Below are positions 7,103 through 16,198 of a stretch of 64,000 bases of DNA, piece after piece (position 1 is the first letter of the stretch; each line of letters opens with the position of its first letter). The notes beneath the pieces are model-generated. The model was not told the origin of the DNA and searched no databases. It worked only from the letters and a program-made list of their open reading frames with translations. Position numbers and translations under genes: made by a program. This DNA is from Candidatus Ruminococcus avistercoris. Its GTDB lineage: Bacteria > Bacillota > Clostridia > Lachnospirales > Lachnospiraceae. The DNA is taken from assembly GCA_019120315.1 (NCBI GenBank), contig DWVJ01000004.1:26481-90480 (forward strand), given 5' to 3'.

Positions 7103-9253
7103 ATGGGCACGTGTTTGATTTGGTGGGGAACGCTGCTGATACTGGGCGCAGCTTTTATGCCTCTTTCCAGGATCGTGTTTCAAAATTTCAGAGACGGCGG
7201 ATGGCTGTTTTCCAAAGTACTGGGGGTGGCGCTGCCGGGCTTCTTTCTCTGGGTGCTGGTCTGCGCGGGGATCCTTCCCTTCACGCCGGCTTCCTGCATC
7301 GGCGTCGCGGTATGCGGTATCCTGCTGAATATCGTAATATTCTGGTATCGCCTGAAGAAGGGCAAAAGCGTTTTCTGGCTGACAAGGGAGAACGGATATC
7401 TGATCATCGGCGAGGAAGTTCTGTTCCTTTTGCTGTTTCTTGGCTGGACTTACCTGGCGGCGTTTCATGCGGAGGCTTACGGAACGGAAAAATTCATGGA
7501 TTATGGTTTTATGGCATCCATGATGCGCAGTACGCAGCTGCCGGCTCCTGACATCTGGTACGGCGGAGAAGCCATCAACTATTATTACGGCGGACAGTAT
7601 TTTGCCGTCTTCCTTACGAAGCTGACCTTTACCAGGATCCAGGAGACGTACCATGTGATGAGAACGCTGGTGGCCGCGCTGGCCTTTGTGCTGCCCTTTG
7701 CCCTGGTGCGCCAGATCTGGGAGGACAGGAGTAAAAGGAGGCGTTCCCGGGCCGCGGCCCCCGTTGGCGTTCTGGCGGGAATGGCCGTCTCCATGGCGGG
7801 TAATATGCATTATGTGCTGGCTGCCCATCTTCTGAAGTGGCTGCGGGGCTTTCTGGGACACGACAGCGATTATACCTACTGGTTTCCCAATTCCACCCGC
7901 TATATCGGCTATTATCCGGAAGGAAATGATAAAACGATCCACGAATTCCCGGCCTATTCCTTTGTGCTGGGGGATCTGCACGCCCATGTGGTCAATCTGA
8001 TGTTTGTGCTGCTGGTGGTGGGGATGACGTATGCCTTTATGAAAAGGCCGGTGGTGACCGCGGCAAAAAGAAAGAGCATGAGCTTAAAACAGCGGATAAT
8101 GCATGATTTCCTGCAGATTCACATCCTGCTGTTCGGCCTTTTTACCGGCATCTTTCATTTTACCAACTACTGGGATTTTGCCATCTATCTGGTGGTGATT
8201 CTGGCGGTGGTGGTTTGCCGTAATCTCTGGGAAGGAGATTTTTCATGGAAATACGCGGTAGGGAAGAGTTTTCTGCAGGGGATCTGGATATTCCTGTTGT
8301 CTACCCTGGCGGCGCTTCCCTTTACCCTTAGCTTTCAGACTATGGTATCGGGAATCGCACTGGCAAAAAACCACAGTTCGTTAAAACAGCTGGCTGTGGT
8401 GTGGGGGCTGCCCTTTGTCATGTGTCTGGTATTTCTGGTCAGCGTGACGTCAGTGGCCATAAAAAAACGGGGAGATATGGGACGTTTCCGCAGTATTTTC
8501 TGTAAAATGAGTCTGCAGGATCTCTATATCGCAGGTCTTGCCCTGTGTGCCATGGGGCTGGTGGTGATTCCGGAACTGATCTATGTGCGGGACATTTATG
8601 AGGAAGGGTTTGCCCGGGCCAATACCATGTTTAAACTGACTTATCAGGCATTCACCCTGTTTGGAATCTGCATGGCTTATATATTGATGCGCTTTTTGCT
8701 GCATCGCTCCCGCAGACTGTATGTCACTGGCATCGTGACCGGCGTCTGTCTGGTGTCCACCTTCGGTTATATCATCAACGCCTGTTCCGCCTGGTACGGA
8801 ACCGATCTGTCCTTGAAAAACTATCCGGGGCTGGATGCCACGGCCTATCTGGAGGAGAAATTTCCGCAAGACGCGGCGGCCATCGACTGGCTCAATGAAA
8901 ATGTGACGGGAAGTCCGGTGATCCTGGAAGCCTGCGGCGACAGCTATTCCGATTATGAGAGGGTGTCAGCCATGACAGGACTGCCCTGTGTACTGGGCTG
9001 GTATGTCCATGAATGGCTGTGGCGCGGCGATACCCAGGATCTCAACGAGCGGAAGGCGGATGTGGAGGCCATCTACACGGCGCAGGATGAAAAGACGGCC
9101 GGCCGGCTGCTGGACAAGTACCAGGTGAAATACATCTATGTGGGGACGCTGGAACGGGAAGCCTACGGCGTTTTGGATGATACCCTGCTGAAAAGCCTGG
9201 GAACGGTAGTTTTTGAAGAAAATGATACGTATATTGTTGAAATAAGCAGATAA
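7103..9253 (+). CDS. DUF2298 (Chlor_Arch_YYY) polytopic membrane protein, glycosyltransferase-like
   Basis: A 716-residue protein with roughly a dozen hydrophobic segments. Its diagnostic motif GGEAINYYYGGQY lies near residue 155, and a conserved GDLHAHVVNLMF lies near residue 292. The soluble C-terminal part (about 590-716) contains EACGDSYSDYERVSAMTGLP and LGWYVHEWLWRG, regions conserved in this family. The architecture resembles GT-C glycosyltransferases that use lipid-linked sugars, although no reaction is established for DUF2298. The start has AGGAGG 5 bp upstream. Pairing with the preceding GT2 supports a role in cell-envelope glycosylation; this is inference. Confidence 0.85.
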   Translation: MGTCLIWWGTLLILGAAFMPLSRIVFQNFRDGGWLFSKVLGVALPGFFLWVLVCAGILPFTPASCIGVAVCGILLNIVIFWYRLKKGKSVFWLTRENGYLIIGEEVLFLLLFLGWTYLAAFHAEAYGTEKFMDYGFMASMMRSTQLPAPDIWYGGEAINYYYGGQYFAVFLTKLTFTRIQETYHVMRTLVAALAFVLPFALVRQIWEDRSKRRRSRAAAPVGVLAGMAVSMAGNMHYVLAAHLLKWLRGFLGHDSDYTYWFPNSTRYIGYYPEGNDKTIHEFPAYSFVLGDLHAHVVNLMFVLLVVGMTYAFMKRPVVTAAKRKSMSLKQRIMHDFLQIHILLFGLFTGIFHFTNYWDFAIYLVVILAVVVCRNLWEGDFSWKYAVGKSFLQGIWIFLLSTLAALPFTLSFQTMVSGIALAKNHSSLKQLAVVWGLPFVMCLVFLVSVTSVAIKKRGDMGRFRSIFCKMSLQDLYIAGLALCAMGLVVIPELIYVRDIYEEGFARANTMFKLTYQAFTLFGICMAYILMRFLLHRSRRLYVTGIVTGVCLVSTFGYIINACSAWYGTDLSLKNYPGLDATAYLEEKFPQDAAAIDWLNENVTGSPVILEACGDSYSDYERVSAMTGLPCVLGWYVHEWLWRGDTQDLNERKADVEAIYTAQDEKTAGRLLDKYQVKYIYVGTLEREAYGVLDDTLLKSLGTVVFEENDTYIVEISR

Positions 9254-9265
9254 TTTCTATATAAT
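9237..9265 (+). promoter_or_regulatory. Sigma-A promoter of the coaBC-ECF-coaX genes
   Basis: TTGAAA at 9237-9242, 17-bp spacer, TATAAT at 9260-9265. The -35 box lies within the last codons of the preceding membrane protein gene, and the start of coaBC is 46 bp downstream of the -10. Confidence 0.8.
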
Positions 9266-9310
9266 AATCAGGATGTATAAAAAGAGAAACGGATAGGGAA
9301 GGGGAAAAAC

Positions 9311-10501
9311 ATGTTAAAGGGAAAGACCGTGCTTCTGGGTGTGTGCGGCGGAATCGCCGCCTACAAAACGGCGTCGCTGGCCAGTATGCTGGTGAAGCAG
9401 GAGGCGGATGTCCACGTGATCATGACGGAGCACGCGGTAAATTTTATCAATCCGATTACCTTTGAGACCTTGACGGGAAACAAGTGTATCGTAGATACCT
9501 TTGACCGCAATTTCCAGCACAATGTGGAACATGTATCGCTGGGAAAACGGGCAGACGTACTGCTGGTGGCTCCGGCTACCGCCAACGTGATCGGCAAGAT
9601 GGCAGCGGGAATCGCAGACGATATGCTGACCACCACCTTTCTGGCCTGCCGCTGCCCCGTCCTGATCGCGCCGGCTATGAATACGGCCATGTATCAGAAC
9701 CCGATCGTGCAGGATAATTTGAAAAAGCTGGCCGGATACGGCTGCCGGGTGATCGAAGCCGCCAGCGGATGGCTGGCCTGCGGCGATACAGGCGCCGGGA
9801 AAATGCCGGAACCGGAGGTTTTGTACTCCCATATTGAAAAGGAAATCGCCTGCCCAAAAGATATGCAGGGGCTGAATGTGCTGGTGACTGCAGGACCCAC
9901 CAGGGAATCTCTGGATCCGGTACGCTATATCACCAACCATTCTTCCGGTAAGATGGGATACGCCCTTGCCAAAGCGGCTATGCTAAGGGGAGCCAAGGTG
10001 ACGCTGGTCAGCGGGCCAGTTTCTCTGACGCCGCCTCTTTCGGTGAAGGTAATTCCCATCGTCAGCGCCCAGGATATGTACAAGGCGGTGACGGAGAATT
10101 TCCCGCAGCAGGATATCGTGATCAAGGCGGCGGCTGTGGCGGATTACCGGCCGGCTGTGGTGAGCAGCGAGAAAGTAAAGAAAAAAGAGGAACAGTTCCT
10201 GCTTCCCATGGAGCGCACCCGGGATATTCTGCAGTACCTGGGCGAGCATAAAAGAAAAGACCAGTATCTGTGCGGTTTTTCCATGGAAACGGAACATATG
10301 ATTGGTAATTCCAGGGTCAAGCTTGAGAAAAAGCATCTGGATATGATTGTGGCGAACAATCTGAAAGAGGCCGGAGCCGGATTCCAGGCGGATACCAATG
10401 TGGTGACCCTGATTACACAGGAGGAGGAGGTCCCCCTCGGACTGATGAGCAAAGAAGAGGCGGCCCATTCCATCCTGGATAAAATATTAAGCAACCGGTA
10501 A
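9311..10501 (+). CDS. coaBC: Bifunctional phosphopantothenoylcysteine decarboxylase / phosphopantothenate-cysteine ligase
   Basis: A 396-residue fusion that carries out two successive steps of coenzyme A synthesis. The N-terminal flavoprotein CoaC part has GVCGGIAAYK, PATANVIGK, the active-site PAMNTAM and the substrate clamp ACGDTGAGKMPEP. The C-terminal CoaB ligase part starts near residue 185, with LVTAGPTRESLDPVRYITN, SSGKMGYALA and KAAAVADYRP. The length is standard. It is first in a cluster with a pantothenate-type ECF S protein and coaX, so uptake and phosphorylation of pantothenate are encoded with its conversion. Confidence 0.97.
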   Translation: MLKGKTVLLGVCGGIAAYKTASLASMLVKQEADVHVIMTEHAVNFINPITFETLTGNKCIVDTFDRNFQHNVEHVSLGKRADVLLVAPATANVIGKMAAGIADDMLTTTFLACRCPVLIAPAMNTAMYQNPIVQDNLKKLAGYGCRVIEAASGWLACGDTGAGKMPEPEVLYSHIEKEIACPKDMQGLNVLVTAGPTRESLDPVRYITNHSSGKMGYALAKAAMLRGAKVTLVSGPVSLTPPLSVKVIPIVSAQDMYKAVTENFPQQDIVIKAAAVADYRPAVVSSEKVKKKEEQFLLPMERTRDILQYLGEHKRKDQYLCGFSMETEHMIGNSRVKLEKKHLDMIVANNLKEAGAGFQADTNVVTLITQEEEVPLGLMSKEEAAHSILDKILSNR

Positions 10502-10569
10502 ACGCCATCGTAAGATGGAAGCACATGTATTGTATCCCCAAAGAGCGGGAACAGTAACAGGAGGAAAAA

Positions 10570-11232
10570 ATGAATAACAAGGGAACGGCAACCATGTCAC
10601 AGACAAAAGCCATGACGCAGGTGGCACTTTTCGCTGCACTGATTTTTATCATGGCCTTCACACCATTTCTCGGGTATATCCCGCTGGGATTTACGAGAGC
10701 CACCATCATCCACATCCCGGTCATCATCGGTTCGCTGATGCTGGGGCCCAAAAGGGGAGCGGCATTGGGATTTGTATTCGGACTGACCAGCTTTATCAAC
10801 AATACCATCAATCCCAGCGTCACATCCTTCGTCTTCACCCCATTTTATTCGCTGGGTGAGTACAGCGGCGGATTCGGAAGCATCCTGATCTGCTTTCTGC
10901 CCCGGATCCTGGTGGGCGTGGTGCCTTACTACGTGTATCGGCTGGTGACAAAAATTGCCGGAAAATGGGAGAAAAAAGGTACGGCTGCCGGGCTGGCGCT
11001 GGCCGGGCTTTCCGGATCGCTGACCAACACGCTTTTGGTCATGCACATGATTTTGCTGTTTTTCGGCCATGATTATGCGATGGCCAGTGAGATCACCGGA
11101 AACGTATATCTGGCCATTCTGGCGGTGATCGGCATCAACGGCGTGCCGGAGGCCATCGTGGCGGCGGTGATCGTCATGTTGATCGGCAAAGTGCTGATGA
11201 ACACCAAAGTAATGAAAAACATAGGAGTATAG
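10570..11232 (+). CDS. ECF transporter S component, probably pantothenate-specific (PanT-like)
   Basis: A 220-residue membrane protein with about six hydrophobic helices. It follows the ECF S-component pattern with an N-terminal conserved ALFAALIFIMAFTPF, then GFTRATIIHIPVIIGSLMLGP and GAALGFVFGLTSFINN. It would bind a vitamin and associate with the shared EcfA/A'/T module encoded elsewhere. Placement between coaBC and coaX strongly suggests pantothenate as ligand; this is a context inference. GGAGG lies 7 bp before the ATG, and coaX begins 3 bp after the stop. Confidence 0.87.
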   Translation: MNNKGTATMSQTKAMTQVALFAALIFIMAFTPFLGYIPLGFTRATIIHIPVIIGSLMLGPKRGAALGFVFGLTSFINNTINPSVTSFVFTPFYSLGEYSGGFGSILICFLPRILVGVVPYYVYRLVTKIAGKWEKKGTAAGLALAGLSGSLTNTLLVMHMILLFFGHDYAMASEITGNVYLAILAVIGINGVPEAIVAAVIVMLIGKVLMNTKVMKNIGV

Positions 11233-11235
11233 GAA

Positions 11236-12003
11236 ATGATTCTGGCAATCGACATCGGAAATACCAACATCGTCATTGGCTGTGTGGATGAAAAAAAGAC
11301 ATATTTTATCGAAAGGCTGGCAACGGTAAAAACCAAGACGGAGCTGGAGTACGCCATTGACATCAAGGTAGTGCTGGAACTGTACGGCATTTCCAGGGAA
11401 GACATCAAAGGCGGGATCATCTGTTCCGTAGTGCCTCAGATTACCAGCATCGTCCGTCTGGCTGCGGAGAAAGTGCTGCGCCGCCAGATCCTGGTGGTGG
11501 GTCCCGGCATCAAAACGGGTCTGAATATTCTCATGGACAATCCGGCTCAGCTGGGAAGTGATCTGGTGGCCGGAGCGGTGGCGGGGATCAATGAATATCC
11601 TCTGCCGCTGATCATCCTGGATATGGGCACGGCCACCACCATCTGCGTGATCGACGAGAAGAAAAACTATATCGGAGGCATGATTCTTCCCGGGGTGATG
11701 GTTTCTTTAAATTCACTGACGGCCCATGCTGCGCAGCTGCAGGGGATCAGTCTGGAACCGCCCAGGCAGATGATCGGGAAGAATACCATTGACTGTATGA
11801 AAAGCGGGATTATCAACGGAAACGCCGCCGTGGTGGACGGCATGATCGACCGCATCGAAGAGGAAATCGGCAAAAAGGCCACGGCGGTGGCCACAGGCGG
11901 TCTGGCCAAAGCCATCGTGCCTTACTGCAGGCGGAAGGTGATTCTGGATGACAATCTGCTGTTAAAGGGACTTTTGATTATTTACAACAAGAACAAGGGC
12001 TGA
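11236..12003 (+). CDS. coaX: Type III pantothenate kinase
   Basis: CoaX phosphorylates pantothenate with ATP, the first step of coenzyme A synthesis, and needs a monovalent cation. The 255-residue sequence shows the ASKHA-fold phosphate motif DIGNTNIVIG, GPGIKTGL, QLGSDLVAGAVAG with the catalytic Asp, and DMGTATTICVID. The C-terminal AVATGGLAKAI is also typical. Type III enzymes are not feedback-inhibited by CoA. It lies immediately after the ECF gene and 5 bp before feoA, so the CoA and iron-uptake genes may share a transcript. Confidence 0.97.
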   Translation: MILAIDIGNTNIVIGCVDEKKTYFIERLATVKTKTELEYAIDIKVVLELYGISREDIKGGIICSVVPQITSIVRLAAEKVLRRQILVVGPGIKTGLNILMDNPAQLGSDLVAGAVAGINEYPLPLIILDMGTATTICVIDEKKNYIGGMILPGVMVSLNSLTAHAAQLQGISLEPPRQMIGKNTIDCMKSGIINGNAAVVDGMIDRIEEEIGKKATAVATGGLAKAIVPYCRRKVILDDNLLLKGLLIIYNKNKG

Positions 12004-12008
12004 AAAAG

Positions 12009-12245
12009 ATGAAATTAATCGAGGGAGAGAAAGGAAAAACTTATCTTGTGGAGCAGATGGATCTGCCCATGAATATTGACCGGCGTCTGGCCGCCCTGGG
12101 CATGACCGGGCAGGCCAGAGTCAGTGTGCTGAACAAAAAGAAAAAGGGAGCGCTGATCATCAACGTGCGGGGAACCCGCTTTGCCATTGGAAAGCATATC
12201 GCGGAGAACATCGAGGTAGAGGAGGATATGTCTGATGGGAGATAG
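12009..12245 (+). CDS. feoA: FeoA family ferrous iron transport accessory protein
   Basis: A 78-residue SH3-like FeoA protein that supports FeoB in Fe(II) uptake from the cytoplasmic side. Visible family features are MNIDRRLAALGMTGQARVSV and the C-terminal RGTRFAIGKHIAENIEV. Its last 11 bp overlap the start of feoB, which implies translational coupling. Confidence 0.93.
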   Translation: MKLIEGEKGKTYLVEQMDLPMNIDRRLAALGMTGQARVSVLNKKKKGALIINVRGTRFAIGKHIAENIEVEEDMSDGR

Positions 12246-14280
12246 AATTCGGGTGGGTTTCATGGGGAACCCCAATTGCGGAAAAACCACGCTTTTTAAC
12301 GCGTATACGGGAGCAAACCTGAAAGTGGCCAACTGGCCCGGCGTGACGGTGGAGAAGGTGGAAGGCTCCATGAAGTTTCAGGGATACGATCTGCAGCTGG
12401 TAGATCTGCCGGGAACCTACAGCCTGACCTCTTATACCATGGAAGAAGTTGTGGCCAGGCAGTATGTGCAAAGCGACGAGGTGGATGTGATCATCGATGT
12501 GGCGGATGCCTCGGCGCTGGAGAGAAATCTTTATCTGACGCTTCAGCTGATCGAACTGGGCAAGCCGGTGGTTCTGGCTCTGAATATGATGGATATCGTG
12601 GAAAAAAGAGGCATGGAGATCGACCTTCACCGCCTGCCGGAAATGCTGGGAATCCCGGTGATCCCCGTCAGCGCCAGGAAGAAAAAAGGGCTGGACATTC
12701 TCATGCATGCGGTGATCCACCATAAGGATTTCCTGGAAAAGCAGCCGCTGATCCATCACCATGATACCCATTCCGCTCATCCTCATCAGCATCATAAGGA
12801 ATTTGTCATGGTGTACAGCGATGAGATCGAAGATAAAATCGATCTGTTAAAAGAGCGTCTGCGGGAACGATATCCAAACCTGGAGAAGTACCGCTACTAT
12901 GCGATCAAGTACCTGGAGGATGACGAGGAGGTCAAAAAGCAGGTTCCCATCGACACAGCGGATATTCTGGAGAAAAGTTATGAAACACAGATTATCAAGG
13001 AAAAATATGATTTCATCGAGGAAGTGATCCAGGAGACGCTGGTGAACAAAGCGCAGAAAGCGGAGGCGACGGATAAAATAGACCGCTGGCTGACGGACCG
13101 GATCTGGGGACTGCCGACCTTTCTGCTGATCATGGCGCTGGTTTTCATCCTTACCTTTACGGTGGGGGACTGGCTGAAGGGATATATGGGCGTGCTGCTG
13201 GAAATGATTTCCGGCGGCGTCGGTACCTTTCTGGACAGCGTGGGCGTGGCTCCCTGGCTGATCTCGCTGATTGTGGACGGCATTATATCCGGTGTGGGCG
13301 GCATCCTTACCTTCCTTCCCAATATCTTCATCCTGTTTCTGGCGCTGGCTTTCCTGGAGGACAGCGGCTACATGGCCAGGGCGGCTTATGTGATGGACAG
13401 CCTGATGGGAAAACTGGGACTTTCCGGCCGCTCGTTCATCCCCATGATCTTGGGATTTGGCTGTACCGTGCCGGCGATCATGGCCTCCCGTGCCCTGGAG
13501 GATAAAAAAGACCGTCTGAAGACCATGCTGGTGACGCCCTTTATGTCCTGCAGCGCAAGGCTGCCGGTGTATGTGCTGTTTTCTGAGGCCTTTTTCGGCA
13601 AGTATGCGGCGGCGGCGGCTTTCTCCATGTATGTGCTGGGGATGGCGGTGGCCATAGGGGTGGCCTATCTGATCCATCTGCTGGACAGGAAAAAAGCCGA
13701 GAATAATCTGTTGATTGAACTGCCGGAATACAAGGCGCCCAGCGCCAGGACCGTATGGATTTACGTGTGGGAAAAAGTAAAGGATTATCTGACAAAAGCG
13801 GGAACGACGATTTTTATCGCTTCCATTTTCATGTGGTTCGTGCTGAATTTCGGCCCGGCCGGTTACGTGACGGATATTTCCCAGAGTTTCGGATCCGCCG
13901 TAGGAAAAGCGATCGTTCCCATGTTTACTCCCCTGGGTCTGGGACACTGGCAGCTGGTGGTTGCGCTGATTGCGGGAATTTCCGCCAAGGAAGTGGTGGT
14001 ATCCAGCTGTTCCGTATTGTTTGGCATCAGTAATATCACAGCGCCTTCCGGGATGTCCATGCTGGCGTCCGCCCTTGGCAGCGCCGGATTCGGCCCGCTG
14101 AACGCCTACTGTATGATGACCTTCAGTCTGCTGTACATACCATGTATCGCCACGCTGGCAACGGTAAAAAGAGAGTCCGGAAGCACCAAGTGGATGCTGG
14201 GAACGGCGCTGTTTCAGCTGGCGGTGGCCTGGATCATTACCTTTATCATCTATCAGGCCGGAAGGCTGCTGGGACTGTAA
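12235..14280 (+). CDS. feoB: Ferrous iron transport protein B, with His-rich linker
   Basis: A 681-residue Fe(II) transporter. The N-terminal GTPase domain shows G1 GNPNCGKTT (residues 11-19), G3 DLPGTYSLTS and G4 LNMMD. The membrane part holds two gate repeats, visible as LEDSGYMARAAYVMD with SFIPMILGFGCTVPAIMA, and the later ISAKEVVVSS. Between the GTPase and the helical GDI region (about residues 160-190) is a stretch with about ten histidines (IHHHDTHSAHPHQHH). It could bind metal, although this is not a defined part of the family core. No feoC is seen. Confidence 0.96.
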   Translation: MGDRIRVGFMGNPNCGKTTLFNAYTGANLKVANWPGVTVEKVEGSMKFQGYDLQLVDLPGTYSLTSYTMEEVVARQYVQSDEVDVIIDVADASALERNLYLTLQLIELGKPVVLALNMMDIVEKRGMEIDLHRLPEMLGIPVIPVSARKKKGLDILMHAVIHHKDFLEKQPLIHHHDTHSAHPHQHHKEFVMVYSDEIEDKIDLLKERLRERYPNLEKYRYYAIKYLEDDEEVKKQVPIDTADILEKSYETQIIKEKYDFIEEVIQETLVNKAQKAEATDKIDRWLTDRIWGLPTFLLIMALVFILTFTVGDWLKGYMGVLLEMISGGVGTFLDSVGVAPWLISLIVDGIISGVGGILTFLPNIFILFLALAFLEDSGYMARAAYVMDSLMGKLGLSGRSFIPMILGFGCTVPAIMASRALEDKKDRLKTMLVTPFMSCSARLPVYVLFSEAFFGKYAAAAAFSMYVLGMAVAIGVAYLIHLLDRKKAENNLLIELPEYKAPSARTVWIYVWEKVKDYLTKAGTTIFIASIFMWFVLNFGPAGYVTDISQSFGSAVGKAIVPMFTPLGLGHWQLVVALIAGISAKEVVVSSCSVLFGISNITAPSGMSMLASALGSAGFGPLNAYCMMTFSLLYIPCIATLATVKRESGSTKWMLGTALFQLAVAWIITFIIYQAGRLLGL

Positions 14281-14328
14281 AATCAGGCCGGAAGAGCAAA
14301 CTGGCATCAAAAGAGAGGAGAGACCAAA

Positions 14329-15606
14329 ATGAGTTATCAAAAAGAAACGATCTGCGTACAGGGAGGATGGCAGCCGGGAAACGGTGAACCCCGGGTGCTC
14401 CCCATTTATCAGAGTACCACATTTAAATATTCCACCAGTGAAGAGATGGGAAAACTCTTTGATCTGGAAAAGGACGGCTACTTTTATTCCCGCCTGCAAA
14501 ATCCCACCAACGATGTGGTGGCGCAAAAGATCTGCGACCTGGAAGGAGGCGTGGCGGCCATGCTGACTTCATCGGGACAGGCAGCCACCATGTTTGCCGT
14601 GACCAATATCTGCGAAGCCGGGGATCACATTGTGTGTGCCGCCAAGGTGTACGGGGGAACCTCCAATCTGCTGGCGGTGACGCTGAAACGGTTCGGGATC
14701 GAAGTGACGCTGGTAGATCAGGACGATCCCAAGGAGGAACTGGCGAAAGGCTTTCGGCCCAATACCAAAGCGGTGTTTGCAGAGACAGTTTCCAACCCTG
14801 CAGGCGTCATTTTGGATATTGAAAAGTTTGCAGCTTTAGCCCATGAACACCGTGTACCCCTGATCTGTGACAATACCTTTGCCACGCCCATTCACTGCCG
14901 TCCCTTTGAATTCGGAGCGGACATTGTAACGCACTCCACCACAAAATATATGGACGGACATGCCATGGCGCTGGGCGGCTGTATCGTGGACAGCGGCAAT
15001 TTTGACTGGGATGGCAACAAGGACAAATATCCGGGTCTGACCACGCCGGACGAGTCCTATCATGGCGTCGTTTACACCGAGCGTTTCGGGAAAAAGGCTT
15101 ATATCACCAAAGCTACTGTACAGCTGATGCGGGATATGGGAGCCTGTCAGTCTCCCCAGAATGCCTTCCTGACCAATATCGGCCTGGAAACGCTTCACCT
15201 TAGAATGCCGCGCCACTATGAGAATGCGCTGAAGGTGGCTCAGTTTCTGGAAAATCATGAAAAAGTGGCCTGGGTGGAATTCTCCGGGTTAAAAAGCAGC
15301 AAGTATTATGAACTGGCTCAAAAATATATGCCAAATGGAACCTGCGGCGTACTTTCCTTCGGTCCCAAGGGCGGCAAAGAAGGAGCCATGCGGTTTACCA
15401 ACGCGCTGAAGATGATTGCCATCGTCACCCACGTGGCGGATGCCCGCTCCTGTGTTCTGCACCCGGCCAGCCATACCCATCGTCAGCTCAATGAGGAACA
15501 GCTGCTGGAAGCAGGGGTGCTTCCAGATCTGATCCGGCTTTCCGTGGGAATCGAAAACGTGGACGATATCATCGCGGATCTGGATCAGGCGCTGCAGGCG
15601 GTATAA
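14329..15606 (+). CDS. O-acetylhomoserine sulfhydrylase (MetY-type PLP enzyme)
   Basis: A 425-residue gamma-family Cys/Met metabolism PLP enzyme that makes homocysteine from O-acetylhomoserine and sulfide. PLP-site motifs are SSGQAATMFA, YGGTSNLL, CDNTFATPIHCRPFEFGAD and HSTTKYMDGH, where Lys206 should be the Schiff-base lysine. The length and the long insertion after the lysine favour OAH sulfhydrylase over cystathionine gamma-synthase. No riboswitch or promoter fits in the 48 bp after feoB, so it may be expressed by read-through. The next gene follows after 35 bp. Confidence 0.92.
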   Translation: MSYQKETICVQGGWQPGNGEPRVLPIYQSTTFKYSTSEEMGKLFDLEKDGYFYSRLQNPTNDVVAQKICDLEGGVAAMLTSSGQAATMFAVTNICEAGDHIVCAAKVYGGTSNLLAVTLKRFGIEVTLVDQDDPKEELAKGFRPNTKAVFAETVSNPAGVILDIEKFAALAHEHRVPLICDNTFATPIHCRPFEFGADIVTHSTTKYMDGHAMALGGCIVDSGNFDWDGNKDKYPGLTTPDESYHGVVYTERFGKKAYITKATVQLMRDMGACQSPQNAFLTNIGLETLHLRMPRHYENALKVAQFLENHEKVAWVEFSGLKSSKYYELAQKYMPNGTCGVLSFGPKGGKEGAMRFTNALKMIAIVTHVADARSCVLHPASHTHRQLNEEQLLEAGVLPDLIRLSVGIENVDDIIADLDQALQAV

Positions 15607-15641
15607 GGCAGAAGAAAAAACAAAAAGAGGAGGGAATGACG

Positions 15642-16184
15642 ATGAGAATAAACGCAGCCGATACCATGGCTTTGATCGTGGATTATCAGGAGAGTCTGAT
15701 GAAGGTCATGTACCAGGGAGAAGAACTGGAGAAGAAGGCAGGGACGCTGATCCGGGGACTGAAAACCCTGGGTATTCCCATGGTAATTACTCAGCAATAT
15801 ACCAAGGGTCTGGGGAAATCCGTGGATACCATTTACGAGGCGGCAGAAACGCAGGAGTATATGGATAAGATGACCTTCAGCTGCTACAAGGATGAGAAGA
15901 TAGCCGATGTGATAGATCGAAGCGGAAAAAAGAACATCATCATCTGCGGCATCGAGACCCATATCTGTGTTCTGCAGACCTGCATCGATCTGAAAGCGGC
16001 AGGCTATCAGCCGGTGCTGGTGACGGACTGCGTCAGCTCCCGCAGCAAAAGCGACAAAGGAACAGGGATCCAAAGAGCCATCCAGGAGGGCGTGCTGGTG
16101 ACCAGCTGCGAGTCCATCCTTTTTGAACTTCTGGAACGAGCCGGAAGCGAGACCTTTAAGAAGATTTCCAAGTTGATTAAATAA
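15642..16184 (+). CDS. Isochorismatase-family cysteine hydrolase
   Basis: A 180-residue member of the cysteine hydrolase (isochorismatase/nicotinamidase-like) superfamily. The catalytic triad is visible as Asp in LIVDYQES, Lys in YMDKMTFSC and Cys in GIETHICVLQT. The substrate cannot be deduced, since these enzymes include nicotinamidases, isochorismatases and carbamoylases. The ATG at 15642 is preferred to the one at 15636 because GGAGG lies 8 bp before it rather than 2. Its stop overlaps the TAATG before the next gene. Confidence 0.88.
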   Translation: MRINAADTMALIVDYQESLMKVMYQGEELEKKAGTLIRGLKTLGIPMVITQQYTKGLGKSVDTIYEAAETQEYMDKMTFSCYKDEKIADVIDRSGKKNIIICGIETHICVLQTCIDLKAAGYQPVLVTDCVSSRSKSDKGTGIQRAIQEGVLVTSCESILFELLERAGSETFKKISKLIK

Positions 16185-16198
16185 TGAGGAAAAATAAC

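Noticed and set aside
6374..7987. 537-codon minus-strand frame opposite the GT2 and DUF2298 genes
   Set aside because: Composition is typical of antisense frames, it spans two real genes, and it has no ribosome site.
14281..14328. SAM riboswitch or T-box before the O-acetylhomoserine sulfhydrylase gene
   Set aside because: Only 48 bp separate it from feoB and no such motif is present.
12847..14526. 559-codon minus-strand frame opposite feoB
   Set aside because: It mirrors a certain gene, is His/Gln/Arg-rich as expected from antisense translation, and lacks any domain.
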